From NCBI RefSeq assembly GCF_900142215.1, contig NZ_FRAC01000030.1, positions 18,824-82,823 of the forward strand: 64,000 bases of DNA, given 5' to 3'. Within the stretch, counting starts at the first letter, position 1, and each line of letters starts with the position of its first letter. This document shows, in pieces, positions 34,262-43,688 of the stretch. The translations under genes and the position numbers were made by a program. The DNA comes from Anaerocolumna jejuensis DSM 15929. GTDB lineage: Bacteria; Bacillota; Clostridia; Lachnospirales; Lachnospiraceae. The notes beneath the pieces are model-generated. The model worked only from the letters and a program-made list of their open reading frames with translations, did no database searches and was not told where the DNA came from.

Positions 34262-35272
34262 TTACTTACTTGTAATAGAATTAATATTTTTAATCAAAAC
34301 GGATATGGAACCGTCAGGATTATTGATAAATTCAACATTGTTCTTATCATTATACTGCTCCATTGGAATATTTATCTCAATCCCGGTATCCGTAGTCAGA
34401 TACTGCTTTTCAAATTTTTTTGTGGTCTGTTTGTTGACAGGCTTTACTTCCTCTGTTTCCAGATTGTATTTTTTAAGTTTTTCGTTGAATTCCTCTTTCA
34501 TTTCCGCCTGTTCGCCAAAGAGCTTTTCACTGACATTTTCCACGCTGATGGCTCCCTGGTTGGTAAATTCCTCATGGATAACTGATTTTATTTCCATTGC
34601 CTTATCAAAATCATCTCCATAATACTTCTCCTGCACCTGCTCTACGGCCTTTGTTATAATATTCAGCTTGCTCTTTTGGGACAGCTCCGTAGCACACTCT
34701 AAAAACATAGCAGAGAGATAATTGGCCTTCACTCCGTTTATTTCGTATTTGCGCTCTACCAGCTGAAGAGTGAAATCCTGCAGATTTATCAGTACTGCTT
34801 CAGAAAGTCTTGCACCTTCCGAGGGCAAGGTTACCTTCTGCTTGATAATATCGTTATAGTTGACTCCCTCCTGGGAATAGGCGTAGTGAATATATGTTTC
34901 CTTATAATTCATCTTTAAAAGGGCAAGATAAGGGGTACTGTCCGTCTGATAGGTAACTATAAAGAAATCCCCAGGCGGAATGGTGATATTCTGGTTCATT
35001 ATGGTATATAGAAAGCCAGACATCTCCTGACTTGCAGGAATGATATCCTCCTCCCGAAAGCTTTTCATACATTTGTACATAAAGCCCTCTTCGTCATTAA
35101 AACGGCAGTGCTTCTTATCATCACTGACAGCTATCTTGTAAATATGCCCCCGCAGGAAGTCATTCAGGTCCGGTCCCAGCTCCAGAAGCTGATCGGAAAA
35201 TACCGGCATCCCTATGGTAGAATCCAGTATATGTACAATGGCATTACGTATAATGATATCATCACGTTCCAT
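34262..35272 (-). CDS. Nucleoid-associated protein, NdpA/YejK family
   Basis: 336 residues, cytoplasmic. Family features: the opening IIIRNAIVHILDSTIGMPVFS, a central PPGDFFIVTYQTDSTPYLALLKMNY, and SAMFLECATELSQKSKLNIIT. NdpA-type proteins associate with the chromosome; the biochemical role is poorly defined. Begins 4 bp after the HAD gene stop and precedes the lipoprotein gene by 22 bp, so all three are probably one transcript. Confidence 0.85.
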   Translation of the reverse strand: MERDDIIIRNAIVHILDSTIGMPVFSDQLLELGPDLNDFLRGHIYKIAVSDDKKHCRFNDEEGFMYKCMKSFREEDIIPASQEMSGFLYTIMNQNITIPPGDFFIVTYQTDSTPYLALLKMNYKETYIHYAYSQEGVNYNDIIKQKVTLPSEGARLSEAVLINLQDFTLQLVERKYEINGVKANYLSAMFLECATELSQKSKLNIITKAVEQVQEKYYGDDFDKAMEIKSVIHEEFTNQGAISVENVSEKLFGEQAEMKEEFNEKLKKYNLETEEVKPVNKQTTKKFEKQYLTTDTGIEINIPMEQYNDKNNVEFINNPDGSISVLIKNINSITSK

Positions 35273-35276
35273 AAAA

Positions 35277-35882
35277 TTAAATTCTCACTCCCAGCTCTCT
35301 CAATTCTCCAAGAGCTTTCTCATAATCTGTAAATAAAATTGTATGGAACCCAAACCTTTCCGCACCCTTGATATTTGCCGCAGAATCATCCAGGAACACG
35401 GACTCCTCCGGATTTATGCCATATTTTTGAATGATGGCCTCATAAATTTCTTTCTCCGGCTTGATATGCTTTACTTCATAGGATATTACCTGCCCGTCCG
35501 CTTCCGGGATAAAGGTGAAATGCTCTCTGGCATAGGCAAAGCTTCCCCCTTCGTAATTGGACAGGAAATAGACCTTATAGCCATTTTCCTTTAAGCTCCT
35601 GATGAAATTTCTGGAATAGGGATATTCCACAACGGTTTGGGTAAGCTCCTGAAAAAGCTTTCTGATTTCTGTTTCTACAGAAGGGTCCAGCTGACAGCAA
35701 AGCTTCATGACCTCATCATCTGAAAGCACTCCCCTGTCATGTTCGCCCCAATATTGGGAGAGCACCGTAGCCTTACCTACCTTTTCTCTTGTTTCATCAT
35801 CATAGCCGCACTCCTTTAAATAGTCCTCCCATCGAAAGGCTGCTAATACCTGTCCGATATCCAGTATAATAGTCCTGATCAT
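35277..35882 (-). CDS. HAD-superfamily hydrolase, YihX-like
   Basis: 201 residues from ATG 35880-35882, chosen because GAGGAG lies 6-7 nt upstream. Motif I reads IILDIGQVLAAF: the nucleophile Asp is present, but Gly stands at the +2 position, as in YihX-type sugar phosphatases (DLGNV). Motif II is FLSNYEGG, motif III the Lys in HIKPEKEIYEAII, motif IV FLDDSAANIKGAERFG. A small-molecule phosphatase is likely; the substrate is unknown. First gene of the unit with NdpA and the lipoprotein. Confidence 0.88.
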   Translation of the reverse strand: MIRTIILDIGQVLAAFRWEDYLKECGYDDETREKVGKATVLSQYWGEHDRGVLSDDEVMKLCCQLDPSVETEIRKLFQELTQTVVEYPYSRNFIRSLKENGYKVYFLSNYEGGSFAYAREHFTFIPEADGQVISYEVKHIKPEKEIYEAIIQKYGINPEESVFLDDSAANIKGAERFGFHTILFTDYEKALGELRELGVRI

Positions 35883-35973
35883 TCTGTTCTCCTCTCGCTG
35901 CCTATTGTTATGTCTGCTTTCCCATTTCCATAAGTTTCTTTTAATATAGGCCATACTTTTGTTTTTTTTATGT

Positions 35974-36014
35974 CAAGAGTAAAAATACCTGAAGTGATAT
36001 TTTTACTCCTGACA
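35974..36014 (-). terminator. Hairpin after the ABC-F gene
   Basis: GTCA-GAGTAAAAATA pairs with TATTTTTACTC-TGAC, giving a stem of about 15 bp, 14 bp after the ABC-F stop. The T run lies within the stem rather than after it, so strength is uncertain. Confidence 0.6.
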
Positions 36015-36027
36015 CAGGTAAAGAATT

Positions 36028-37554
36028 TCATTCACTTATAATAAGCCCGTTTTCGGTCAGACGGTAGAGTTTTTCCGCTACTTCATCCATATATTTTCTG
36101 TCGTGGGTAACACTTATGATAGCCCCCTTATAGGAGGTTAACACCCCGCGTATAACAGGGTTTGACAGAGGGCTCAGATTTCTTGTAGGCTCATCCAGTA
36201 TCAATACTTCCACTCCATCTAATATCATCTTAAGAAGAATCAGCTTGGCCTTCTGGCCTCCGCTTAAATCCCCGATGGTGTGCTCCATCTCATCTCTGGT
36301 GAATTTCATACCTCCCATATAAGTAAAGGCTTTGGTGATATCCTCTTTGCTGCCGCTGGTATTCAGGAAATCGATGGGCCTTTGGCTAAAGTCCAAAACC
36401 TCCTCATAATTCTGAGGCATATAGGCTGCCTTTATATCCCTTCTGGCAAGCAGCTCTTCTGCAATCTTTCGAAGCAAGGTGGTCTTTCCCGTACCGTTAT
36501 CACCGATAATGGCAATGTGTTCCGGTCCCATAACCCGAAGAAATATATTTTGGGAAAGAATCCGTTCTTCCCCCTTCACTCCCACCTTTAATTCCTCCAG
36601 GGAAAATTCCAGTATTCTTTTGCCCCTGGGAATATTAATGGTATCCGGAAAATCGTAAAGGATTGCATCCTCCGTATCAGGAATCTCAAGAAATTCTTCC
36701 CTTTCCTTCTCCAGCCTCTTCTCCTGGGACTTTAGATTCTTCATCTTTTTCTTTAAGAGCCTTCCTCCGGCCGGATTTCCTCTGGAGATGGTATCCTGCT
36801 GGTATTCCACCTTGTCATAAATCTGGCGGAACCGTTCCACCTTATCCTCGTATTCCTCCCTTTGCTTCCTTGCCGTCATTTCCTGCTTGTCAAGGGAAGC
36901 CAGCCGTTTTGCCTTATATTCCTCATAGGACATGTAGCTGACCGTAATGTGAGGTTCTGTTTTTCTTTTTAATTGCTCCAAATGAATTATAACATTTGCC
37001 GTGCGTTCTATCAAGGTTTCATCATGGGATACATAAAGAACCGGCTTATCGGTTCGGTTAAGAAACTCCTCCAGCCAGGTCAGGGAAGTAATATCCAGGT
37101 CATTGGTGGGCTCATCTAAAAGCAGCACCTCCGGTTCCTCTGACAGCAGCTTTAACAGCTGCAGCTTGACCCGCTCTCCTCCCGACAGGTTCTGAATAGG
37201 GTCCGTAGAGGTAAAAATCATGGGGTCCGGATTAAGGGCCCAGATATTATCATCCCTTATGCTGTAAATATCATTATCCTTCAGATATTCTGCAGGACTC
37301 ATTTTCAGCCACTGTGGATCTGCCTCCTGCTTTAGATACCCGCACCGGATACCTGCTGTTACCTGTCCGCTATAATCACAATAATCCTCTATCATTGATC
37401 TGTCATAGATAAATTTGAGCAGGGTACTTTTACCGTTGCCTTCTTCTCCTATTATTACTGCTTTATGTCCCCTGTTCAGGGTAAAATTAAAATCCTTAAT
37501 AATACATCTGTTATCTTCTCTGTTTGTTATCGTTACATTTCTTATATCCAACAT
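36028..37554 (-). CDS. ABC-F family ATPase, possible antibiotic-resistance (ribosome protection) type
   Basis: 508 residues from ATG 37552-37554, supported by GAGAGGAGA about 8 nt upstream; another ATG two codons earlier is too close to that site. Two ATP-binding cassettes: Walker A GEEGNGKST and GDNGTGKTT, signatures LSGGERVK and LSGGQKAK, Walker B LLLDEPTNDLD and LILDEPTRNLS, joined by a charged coiled-coil linker (about 240-320) of the P-site tRNA-interacting type. No membrane segments, so not a transporter. ABC-F proteins act on the ribosome; several clostridial ones give resistance to lincosamides, pleuromutilins or streptogramin A. The long leader with an attenuator at 37637-37660 favours that role here, by inference. 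Confidence 0.88.
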   Translation of the reverse strand: MLDIRNVTITNREDNRCIIKDFNFTLNRGHKAVIIGEEGNGKSTLLKFIYDRSMIEDYCDYSGQVTAGIRCGYLKQEADPQWLKMSPAEYLKDNDIYSIRDDNIWALNPDPMIFTSTDPIQNLSGGERVKLQLLKLLSEEPEVLLLDEPTNDLDITSLTWLEEFLNRTDKPVLYVSHDETLIERTANVIIHLEQLKRKTEPHITVSYMSYEEYKAKRLASLDKQEMTARKQREEYEDKVERFRQIYDKVEYQQDTISRGNPAGGRLLKKKMKNLKSQEKRLEKEREEFLEIPDTEDAILYDFPDTINIPRGKRILEFSLEELKVGVKGEERILSQNIFLRVMGPEHIAIIGDNGTGKTTLLRKIAEELLARRDIKAAYMPQNYEEVLDFSQRPIDFLNTSGSKEDITKAFTYMGGMKFTRDEMEHTIGDLSGGQKAKLILLKMILDGVEVLILDEPTRNLSPLSNPVIRGVLTSYKGAIISVTHDRKYMDEVAEKLYRLTENGLIISE

Positions 37555-37631
37555 ACACATTCTCCTCTCAATTATCCGCTGCCAATGTGCACTCCAATAA
37601 TAAAATAAGCTTCTTCCTGTTTTGGGGCAAT

Positions 37632-37660
37632 AAAAAAACACCTTCCTTGTGGAAAATGTT
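37632..37660 (-). terminator. Attenuator hairpin in the ABC-F leader
   Basis: On the minus strand AACATTTTCC, loop ACAA, GGAAGGTGTT, then TTTTTATT: a 10-bp stem and T run placed 78 bp before the ABC-F start codon and about 250 nt after the promoter. Its position inside the transcript means it must be overcome for expression. A smaller AAGGG/CCCTT hairpin with T run lies earlier at 37694-37713. Confidence 0.7.
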
Positions 37661-37737
37661 TACCGGCTGAATTTATTCAATTATAAATCTTGCTTAAAAA
37701 GGGACACACCCTTCCGGCCTGGCTGTAATAAAGCCTC

Positions 37738-37827
37738 TTATATGCACATTGCAAAATTATCAGGCAGTAATAAACATTCCGTATAAAAATAGTTATTCAA
37801 TTGTATAGAATTGAATGTTCTGCTCAT
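37738..37827 (-). CDS. Possible leader peptide of the ABC-F gene
   Basis: ATG at 37825-37827 opens 29 codons (MSRTFNSIQLNNYFYTECLL and so on) ending with TAA at 37738-37740, within the leader and upstream of both hairpins. Its own ribosome binding site is weak. Just before it, AGGAG (37847-37851) is spaced 6 nt from GTG TGA (37835-37840), a start-stop minimal ORF with a better site. Either could couple ribosome stalling to attenuation. Low certainty. Confidence 0.3.
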   Translation of the reverse strand: MSRTFNSIQLNNYFYTECLLLPDNFAMCI

Positions 37828-37907
37828 TTCTTATTCACACGGAATACTCCTGTCTGGAGATATTCTTATCCTTTCTGATATTGTTTACATAAGCTTACAA
37901 CAAGGCT

Positions 37908-37936
37908 ATTGTAGCATACTGCGTTTTGTTAGTCAA
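37908..37936 (-). promoter_or_regulatory. Promoter of the ABC-F transcript
   Basis: TTGACT (37931-37936), 17-bp spacer, TACAAT (37908-37913). It lies about 354 bp before the start codon, leaving a leader of roughly 345 nt. The remaining intergenic DNA to 38003 has four near-copies of TATGGAAAATA and no gene. Confidence 0.8.
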
Positions 37937-38003
37937 ATGGAAAATAGCTATAGTTGTATGGAAAATAGTATATGGAAATGCAAATTTTGATATATGGAAA
38001 ATG

Positions 38004-38056
38004 CAGCACCTTTCTGAATAGGTTTGGTATAAACCAATGAAGTCAAAAAGGTGCTG
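38004..38056 (-). terminator. Hairpin after the GH13 gene
   Basis: CAGCACCTTTCTGA pairs with TCAAAAAGGTGCTG, with a second TTGGTTTATACCAA hairpin inside. It lies 20 bp beyond the GH13 stop. The T run is short. Confidence 0.55.
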
Positions 38057-38075
38057 TTTCCAGATATTCGTGGCT

Positions 38076-39932
38076 TTACTTATTTTCTAAGGAAAACAGT
38101 CTGTAATCATAAGATGTAAGCGCAATACTTTTTTCAAGTTGAATTCTGTTCCCGGTCATTAAGTCTATGCCGGCAGTTCCCTGTAAGTCTTCCGGTAAAT
38201 CCAGTACTCCCGGGCTTTCTTCGTTGTGCAGAAGGACATACAGTGATTCTTCGGGAGTTGTTTTTTTATACAGCAAGGTATCCATGGAAGTATTCAGATC
38301 TATCCATTGAAAGTTCTCTGTCCGGAAACTCTCCTTTTCTTTTCTTAGACCTACAAGCTTTCGGATAACATTATATAAGTCCCTATTCTGCCTGCTCTCA
38401 TCCCAGATCATACACTGCCTGTTGCTGTGTTCACCGCCGCCCATTCCAATCTCACTGCCATAATAGATGCAGGGAGATCCGGGAAAGGTCAGGAGAAATA
38501 CATAGGCAAGCTTTACGATATCCTGATTGCCCTGTACTACCTGGAGGATTCGTTCCGTATCATGGCTGTCCAACAGGTTGAACAGGTTCTTTGTAATATG
38601 CCTGGGATAGTCTGCCAGCAGCCTGCTGACCGCTGCTTTGAATTCCTCCCCATGGATTTTCATTTCATTCCCTTTATCTGTTCCGAAAAAATTCCATACA
38701 GGTGTGCTGAATTCATAGTTCATTACTCCGTCAAACTGGTCCCCCTGCAGCCAGGGATAGGAATTATCCCAGTTTTCACCCAAAATATAGACCTCGGGAT
38801 CAATGGACTTAACAGTCTTTCGGAATGCCCGCCAGAAATCATGCGATATTTCATTCGACACATCCAGCCTCCAGCCATCGATATGGTACTCCTCAATCCA
38901 GTAAGCCGCTACCTTAAGCAGATACTCTCTGGCAATGGGATTTCCCGTATTCCACTTTGGCATGGTCTGGGCATAGGCAAAGGTCCGGTAGTTGAGCAAT
39001 TCTTTGGGACACTCCGCCGGAAGTCCGTCAATCAGTTCTCCGCTATATAAGGGTTTTTCCGGGTCCAGGATATAAAAACAGTCAAAGTACCTGGAATGTA
39101 CGCCATTCTTGAGGACATCCTGCCAAAAGGGATGATAAAATCCGCAATGGTTAAATACCGCATCCAGCATTACCTTTATTCCACGCTTATGGGCTTCTTC
39201 TACCAGACGTCCAAATATGTCATTGTCACCAAATTCCGGATCGATCTTAAAATAATCCGTTGTATCGTATTTATGAGAACTAGGTGATTCAAAAATTGGG
39301 TTCAGATATATTCCGTTAAATCCGGATTCTTTGATGTAATCAAGCTTTTCTATAATTCCTTCCAGATTTCCCCCGAATTTCTTATGATAGCCATCCTGGG
39401 CATCACTTCCCCATGGCAGGACATCCCTTCCGTCCTCCGGCGTCCCGTTACAGAAGCGTTCCGGGAATACCTGATACCAAACAGTATCAGCTACCCAGTC
39501 CGGAGCCTTGTATAGATCCTCTTCATTGATATAGGGGTAATTATAATAGTTTCCCAGGTTATACAAAACGCTGTCAGCTTCCTTATAGGGAATCCAGTAC
39601 CGGCTTCCTATGATATAAGTTTCCGTTTCCCCGGTAACAATAAAGCAATATTTTGTTCTTTTCCACTTTATATCCGGTATCTCCGCAAACCAGCAGTCAT
39701 GGGTCGCTGTTACCTGCTCCTTTTCCATGGTAATCTGTATGACAGAGCTTTTGTCAAAATCATATATTGGTGTCCCGTCTCCCCTGGGTATCCAATTAAA
39801 GGGATCAACAGCCAGTACTTTTACTTCCTTCACTTCGCCTTTGGCTGTTTTCAGCCTGAGATGCAAAGTATTTTCATCATAGGCATAGGACAGTGCACTT
39901 TTGGGTTCATGTATTATGGATGAAAATATCAT
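38076..39932 (-). CDS. GH13 neopullulanase/cyclomaltodextrinase-type enzyme
   Basis: 618 residues, no signal peptide, so intracellular. Residues 1-125 are a CBM34-like beta domain (YAYDENTLHLRLKTAKGEV), typical of GH13_20 enzymes. The catalytic barrel has DAVFNHCGFYHP (region I), GWRLDVSNE with the nucleophile Asp (II), ILGENW with the acid/base Glu (III) and LLDSHDTERI (IV). It cleaves imported maltodextrins, cyclodextrins or pullulan fragments. It ends the malF-malG-binding protein-GH13 series, 42 bp after the binding protein gene. Confidence 0.92.
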   Translation of the reverse strand: MIFSSIIHEPKSALSYAYDENTLHLRLKTAKGEVKEVKVLAVDPFNWIPRGDGTPIYDFDKSSVIQITMEKEQVTATHDCWFAEIPDIKWKRTKYCFIVTGETETYIIGSRYWIPYKEADSVLYNLGNYYNYPYINEEDLYKAPDWVADTVWYQVFPERFCNGTPEDGRDVLPWGSDAQDGYHKKFGGNLEGIIEKLDYIKESGFNGIYLNPIFESPSSHKYDTTDYFKIDPEFGDNDIFGRLVEEAHKRGIKVMLDAVFNHCGFYHPFWQDVLKNGVHSRYFDCFYILDPEKPLYSGELIDGLPAECPKELLNYRTFAYAQTMPKWNTGNPIAREYLLKVAAYWIEEYHIDGWRLDVSNEISHDFWRAFRKTVKSIDPEVYILGENWDNSYPWLQGDQFDGVMNYEFSTPVWNFFGTDKGNEMKIHGEEFKAAVSRLLADYPRHITKNLFNLLDSHDTERILQVVQGNQDIVKLAYVFLLTFPGSPCIYYGSEIGMGGGEHSNRQCMIWDESRQNRDLYNVIRKLVGLRKEKESFRTENFQWIDLNTSMDTLLYKKTTPEESLYVLLHNEESPGVLDLPEDLQGTAGIDLMTGNRIQLEKSIALTSYDYRLFSLENK

Positions 39933-39974
39933 AGCACTTTCCTCTCTTTATTCTTTTCTTCGTATTTACTGCTT

Positions 39975-41306
39975 TTATTCACTGGCTACCAGTGCGTCAA
40001 AGTCTTTCTGTGCCTTTTTAGCTCCTTCCTGAGGTGTAAGGGTACCGTCAAATACAGCACTTAACACGCTTTGGGCAATGGTCCAATAATAGGAAATCCG
40101 TTTTGTACTGGGCATGGGCACAGATTTGGTAAATTCTTCACAGTATACTCTTAACTGTTCGTCATCCTTTAAACCTTCTACCTTTGAGATATCTTTGTTT
40201 GCCGTTATCTTATAGCATTTGCTGTATAGAAGTGCCGCTGCCTCATCACTGGTCAGAAAGGTTGCAAAGAGCTCCGAAGCTTTGGGATATTTGGTATATG
40301 CGGATACATAAGCGTTTTGCACTGCACTGAAAGACTTCATGGTCTTGCCGTCATAAGTAGGCAGTTCAGTCACACCAAAGTCAATATTCTCATCCTTCAG
40401 GGATTTTATCAGCCATGGTCCAATGGGGTAATAGGCAGTTTTACCGTCTTTAAAATTCTGCTCTAAAAGTGACATAGTCTCCATCTTTAAGTCATCGGCT
40501 TTAATGGGAATAATTTTCTTCAAAGATGCGATTGCTTCCAGACCTTTCTCAAATTCAGGAGAATCAAACCCCGGATTATCACCATCGGTACCATCTGCTC
40601 CAAAGAGCTGGAAGCCATAAAGGCTCAGGAAAGGATATGCGGGATAACCGTCCGTGGGTACAGTCAGGTACCAGAATTTATTTGCCCCGGCATTATTGTA
40701 TGCTAAGGCTTCATCCCTGATCTGCTCAAAGGTGGAAGCAGGCTTACCTGTTACCAGTTTCTTATTATACAGAAGAGCATAAGTTTCTATGGAAACAGGC
40801 ACACCATAGATTTTACCTTCCGAAGTCACTGTTTTTACCGCTGTTTCATTAATCCTATCCTTAACAGTGCCGGAAGCCGTTTCACTTAGCTCAGCTATAA
40901 TACCGGCATCTTTAGCCGTTCCAAAGGAATCGTGAGCTGCCATAAAGATATCCGCTCCGTTACCGGAAGGGCCATCCAGCATCATTTTGTTAACGGAGTC
41001 CAGTCCGTTTTCCTGTACTTCCACTTTAACGCCGTATTTCTTTTCAAATAATTCCGCTACTGCTTTTCCGTATTCCAGGTAGCCGGACAGAGTCCAGAAG
41101 CTAAGACTGGCACCCTCTTCCGGTGTAACGGCAGCCTCCTTATCTTCCGCTCCTGTTGCATCTCCTGCTGCTTCCGTCGGTGCTGCTCCGTCACCTCCCT
41201 GTTTATCCCCTTGCTGTTCTGTGGGAATGTTCCTGCTGCAGCCGCCAAGCATACTGATAACCAGTGCAGCCATTAGTAAAATACTGAGAATTTTTCTACA
41301 TTTCAT
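39975..41306 (-). CDS. Maltodextrin-type sugar-binding lipoprotein
   Basis: 443 residues. Lipobox MLGGC with acylated C23, then a Gly/Ala/Glu-rich linker to about 65. The mature family 1 binding fold shows SFWTLSGYLEYGKAVAELFE, NGADIFMAAHDSFGTAKDAG and GPWLIKSLKDENIDFGV, the usual maltodextrin-binding pattern. Downstream of malG by 100 bp and upstream of the GH13 gene, so it serves the same substrate. Confidence 0.9.
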   Translation of the reverse strand: MKCRKILSILLMAALVISMLGGCSRNIPTEQQGDKQGGDGAAPTEAAGDATGAEDKEAAVTPEEGASLSFWTLSGYLEYGKAVAELFEKKYGVKVEVQENGLDSVNKMMLDGPSGNGADIFMAAHDSFGTAKDAGIIAELSETASGTVKDRINETAVKTVTSEGKIYGVPVSIETYALLYNKKLVTGKPASTFEQIRDEALAYNNAGANKFWYLTVPTDGYPAYPFLSLYGFQLFGADGTDGDNPGFDSPEFEKGLEAIASLKKIIPIKADDLKMETMSLLEQNFKDGKTAYYPIGPWLIKSLKDENIDFGVTELPTYDGKTMKSFSAVQNAYVSAYTKYPKASELFATFLTSDEAAALLYSKCYKITANKDISKVEGLKDDEQLRVYCEEFTKSVPMPSTKRISYYWTIAQSVLSAVFDGTLTPQEGAKKAQKDFDALVASE

Positions 41307-41406
41307 CTTTCTTTCCTCCTCTGATTATATAAGCTGAATTCATACTATATAAGTTGAATTACAGTATTGCTCTTCTCCAGACATAAAAATTTAATTAATA
41401 AAATTG

Positions 41407-42228
41407 TCACCCTTTATCCGCTCCTGACGAAATCCCTTGTACCAGATATTTCTGAAAGATTATAAATATAATCGTTATAGGTACTGCAATCAATACTGCC
41501 CCTGAGGCAAATACCGTAAAGTTTATGCTCTCCTTGCCATTAATCAGAGCGAATAACCCCACTGCCAGAGTCCTGCTCTTATCTCCTGATAACAAAATAT
41601 TGGGCAGGATATAATCCATCCACGGCAGCATAAATTGGGATACGGCACAGTATGTAATAATGGGCTTTGACATAGGAAGAATTATCTTCCGAAAGGTCTG
41701 TAACCGGGTACAGCCATCCATATAGGCCGCTTCATCGATAGCTCTTGGTATTCCGTCCAGGTAACCTTTGACCAGCCAGGTATTATAGGGTATCGCTCCA
41801 ACGGCATATACAATGATAAGGGAGATGGAGTTTCCCACCAGCCCAAGGGTAAGGAACAGGGTATAAATAGCTGTCATGGATAAAAAGGTAGGGAACATGG
41901 ATAATATCATAATTGCCATAAGCCCTGCCTTTCTTCCCCAAAACAGGAATCTTGACATAATCCAGGCTGTAATCATAATCAGCAGCACCGACAGGACCAT
42001 ATTTGCCAGAGCAATCTTTAAGGTATTAAAAAACCATAGATCATAACTGGTCTCTGAAAACAGGCGGCTGTAATTGGCCAGGGTAAGCTCTTTTAAGTTA
42101 ATGGCTGCGGGCGGGCCGCTGCCCTTCTGAAAGGAGGACAACACAATCCATATAACCGGTATCAGCACCACCAGTGATATCAATATAAGTTCAGCATGCA
42201 GTAAGAATACTGTTATCTTTTTCTTCAT
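41407..42228 (-). CDS. Maltodextrin ABC transporter permease, MalG-like
   Basis: 273 residues, six membrane segments. The EAA loop reads AIDEAAYMDGCTRLQTFRKI followed by ILPMSKPIITY; the C-terminus ends FQKYLVQGISSGADKG, the MalG hallmark. Starts 11 bp after the malF-like gene. No ATPase is encoded in the locus. Confidence 0.92.
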   Translation of the reverse strand: MKKKITVFLLHAELILISLVVLIPVIWIVLSSFQKGSGPPAAINLKELTLANYSRLFSETSYDLWFFNTLKIALANMVLSVLLIMITAWIMSRFLFWGRKAGLMAIMILSMFPTFLSMTAIYTLFLTLGLVGNSISLIIVYAVGAIPYNTWLVKGYLDGIPRAIDEAAYMDGCTRLQTFRKIILPMSKPIITYCAVSQFMLPWMDYILPNILLSGDKSRTLAVGLFALINGKESINFTVFASGAVLIAVPITIIFIIFQKYLVQGISSGADKG

Positions 42229-42239
42229 CTCCAGCCCTC

Positions 42240-43577
42240 CTATAGTTCTTTAAAGGATACGGTCCTTCTGAAATTCCAGAAGGAAACCGCACCGATTACG
42301 GCAAACAGCAATACACTCATAACGGCAGCAATATCATACATCTGCTGATTCAGAGTCAGCTTATAAATCCAGGATATCAGGATATCCGTGCTTCCCGCAA
42401 ACTGCATATCCGGATTGTTAGGACCGCCCTGGGTCAGGAAATAAATCGCGCCAAAGGCATTGAAATTCCCTGCCATGCTCATAATCAGATTGGCGGCTGT
42501 TGCCTGAAAGACAAGCGGCAGGGTAATTTTTAAGAAGCTTTGATATTTGCCAGCCCCATCAATGGCAGCAGCTTCAAAAAGGCTCTGGTCAAGATTTGCC
42601 AATACCCCCAGCATCATAACCATAAAAACAGGAAATCCCAGCCATAGATTTACTACTATTATGGATATCTTTGCTATTAAGGGGTCCGATAAAAAGGGGA
42701 TATTCTCAGAAATCACACCCAGCTTCAGCAAGGCTTGGTTTACCGGTCCAAACTGACCATTCAACAGATTTCGAAAAACCAGCAGTGATACCATCTGGGG
42801 TATTGCCCAGGGAAGTATCAGTATGGTACGGAATATATTCTTGCAGCGCACCGCCTTATGATTCAGTATTAACGCCTGGAGCATACCAAAAAAATATGTA
42901 CTAAAGGTCCCTATGAGCGTCCAGAGAATTGTCCAGATTATTACTTTTAAGAATGTATGGGACCAGATAGGTACCGTAAACAGTTTCCTGAAGTTGGAAA
43001 TCCCTACCCAGCTTAATAATTTTCCTGGCGGCAGATGATCCCTGTTATAATTTATAAAAGCTGTCAGCACGGAAAATACAATTGGCATGACCACAATAAA
43101 TAAGAAGAGTATTCCAATCGGGATTAAAATAAAATAAGGAAAATTCCTGCTGTAAAACCTCTTAAAGGCCTCTTTTGTATTTATGCAGGTACCATTTTTG
43201 TCAATCATCAGGCCTGAATAATAAGCATCCTTTAAATTCCATAGGTATATCAGTGCAAACAGTATGATAACAAACAGAGCTATAACTCCCCGGATCAACA
43301 GCATGGCCGAATGATCTCCATATTTTCCTCCGGTTTTCTCACCTAAAGTTATTAGCCCCCAGATTCCTTTGGTGAAGAAACCTCCGTGAAGTCTGATAGA
43401 AAAATCCGGGATCAATCCACTGGCATATTGAATCCAGTAACCGCTGAACAGCTCAATTCCTATGAACACCAATTGCATCATAAAAAAGAACAAGCCCTTC
43501 ATTTTTTGTCTGCATATTATAAACTGTCCGCTTCCCCATAGAAAGACAGACAGCCATAATGCCTTATGCTTTCTCAT
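42240..43577 (-). CDS. Maltodextrin ABC transporter permease, MalF-like
   Basis: 445 residues. The first 130 residues add about three membrane segments (LWLSVFLWGSGQFIICRQ, FFFMMQLVFIGIELFSGYW) before the conserved permease core, an arrangement seen in Firmicute MalF/GanP proteins. The EAA loop reads SLFEAAAIDGAGKYQSFLKI with TLPLVFQATAANL. First gene of the unit, under the LacI-operator promoter at 43637-43688. Confidence 0.92.
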   Translation of the reverse strand: MRKHKALWLSVFLWGSGQFIICRQKMKGLFFFMMQLVFIGIELFSGYWIQYASGLIPDFSIRLHGGFFTKGIWGLITLGEKTGGKYGDHSAMLLIRGVIALFVIILFALIYLWNLKDAYYSGLMIDKNGTCINTKEAFKRFYSRNFPYFILIPIGILFLFIVVMPIVFSVLTAFINYNRDHLPPGKLLSWVGISNFRKLFTVPIWSHTFLKVIIWTILWTLIGTFSTYFFGMLQALILNHKAVRCKNIFRTILILPWAIPQMVSLLVFRNLLNGQFGPVNQALLKLGVISENIPFLSDPLIAKISIIVVNLWLGFPVFMVMMLGVLANLDQSLFEAAAIDGAGKYQSFLKITLPLVFQATAANLIMSMAGNFNAFGAIYFLTQGGPNNPDMQFAGSTDILISWIYKLTLNQQMYDIAAVMSVLLFAVIGAVSFWNFRRTVSFKEL

Positions 43578-43636
43578 TTCTCATACCTGCTTCCTACATT
43601 ATTCATACGATTGAGTATTCGCATTCATAACGTTTT

Positions 43637-43688
43637 ACTTATGCGCTTAACTACCTGCAATTATAGCTTTTATTTGTTATTGAGTCAA
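43637..43688 (-). promoter_or_regulatory. Promoter and LacI-type operator of the maltodextrin operon
   Basis: On the minus strand TTGACT (43683-43688), 17-bp spacer, TATAAT (43660-43665), then the operator AGTTAAGCGCATAAGT (43637-43652) at the transcription start region. The same operator core TTAAGCGCATAAG recurs at the regulator gene's promoter (45011-45025). The rest of 43689-44077 is AT-rich with no gene. Confidence 0.85.
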
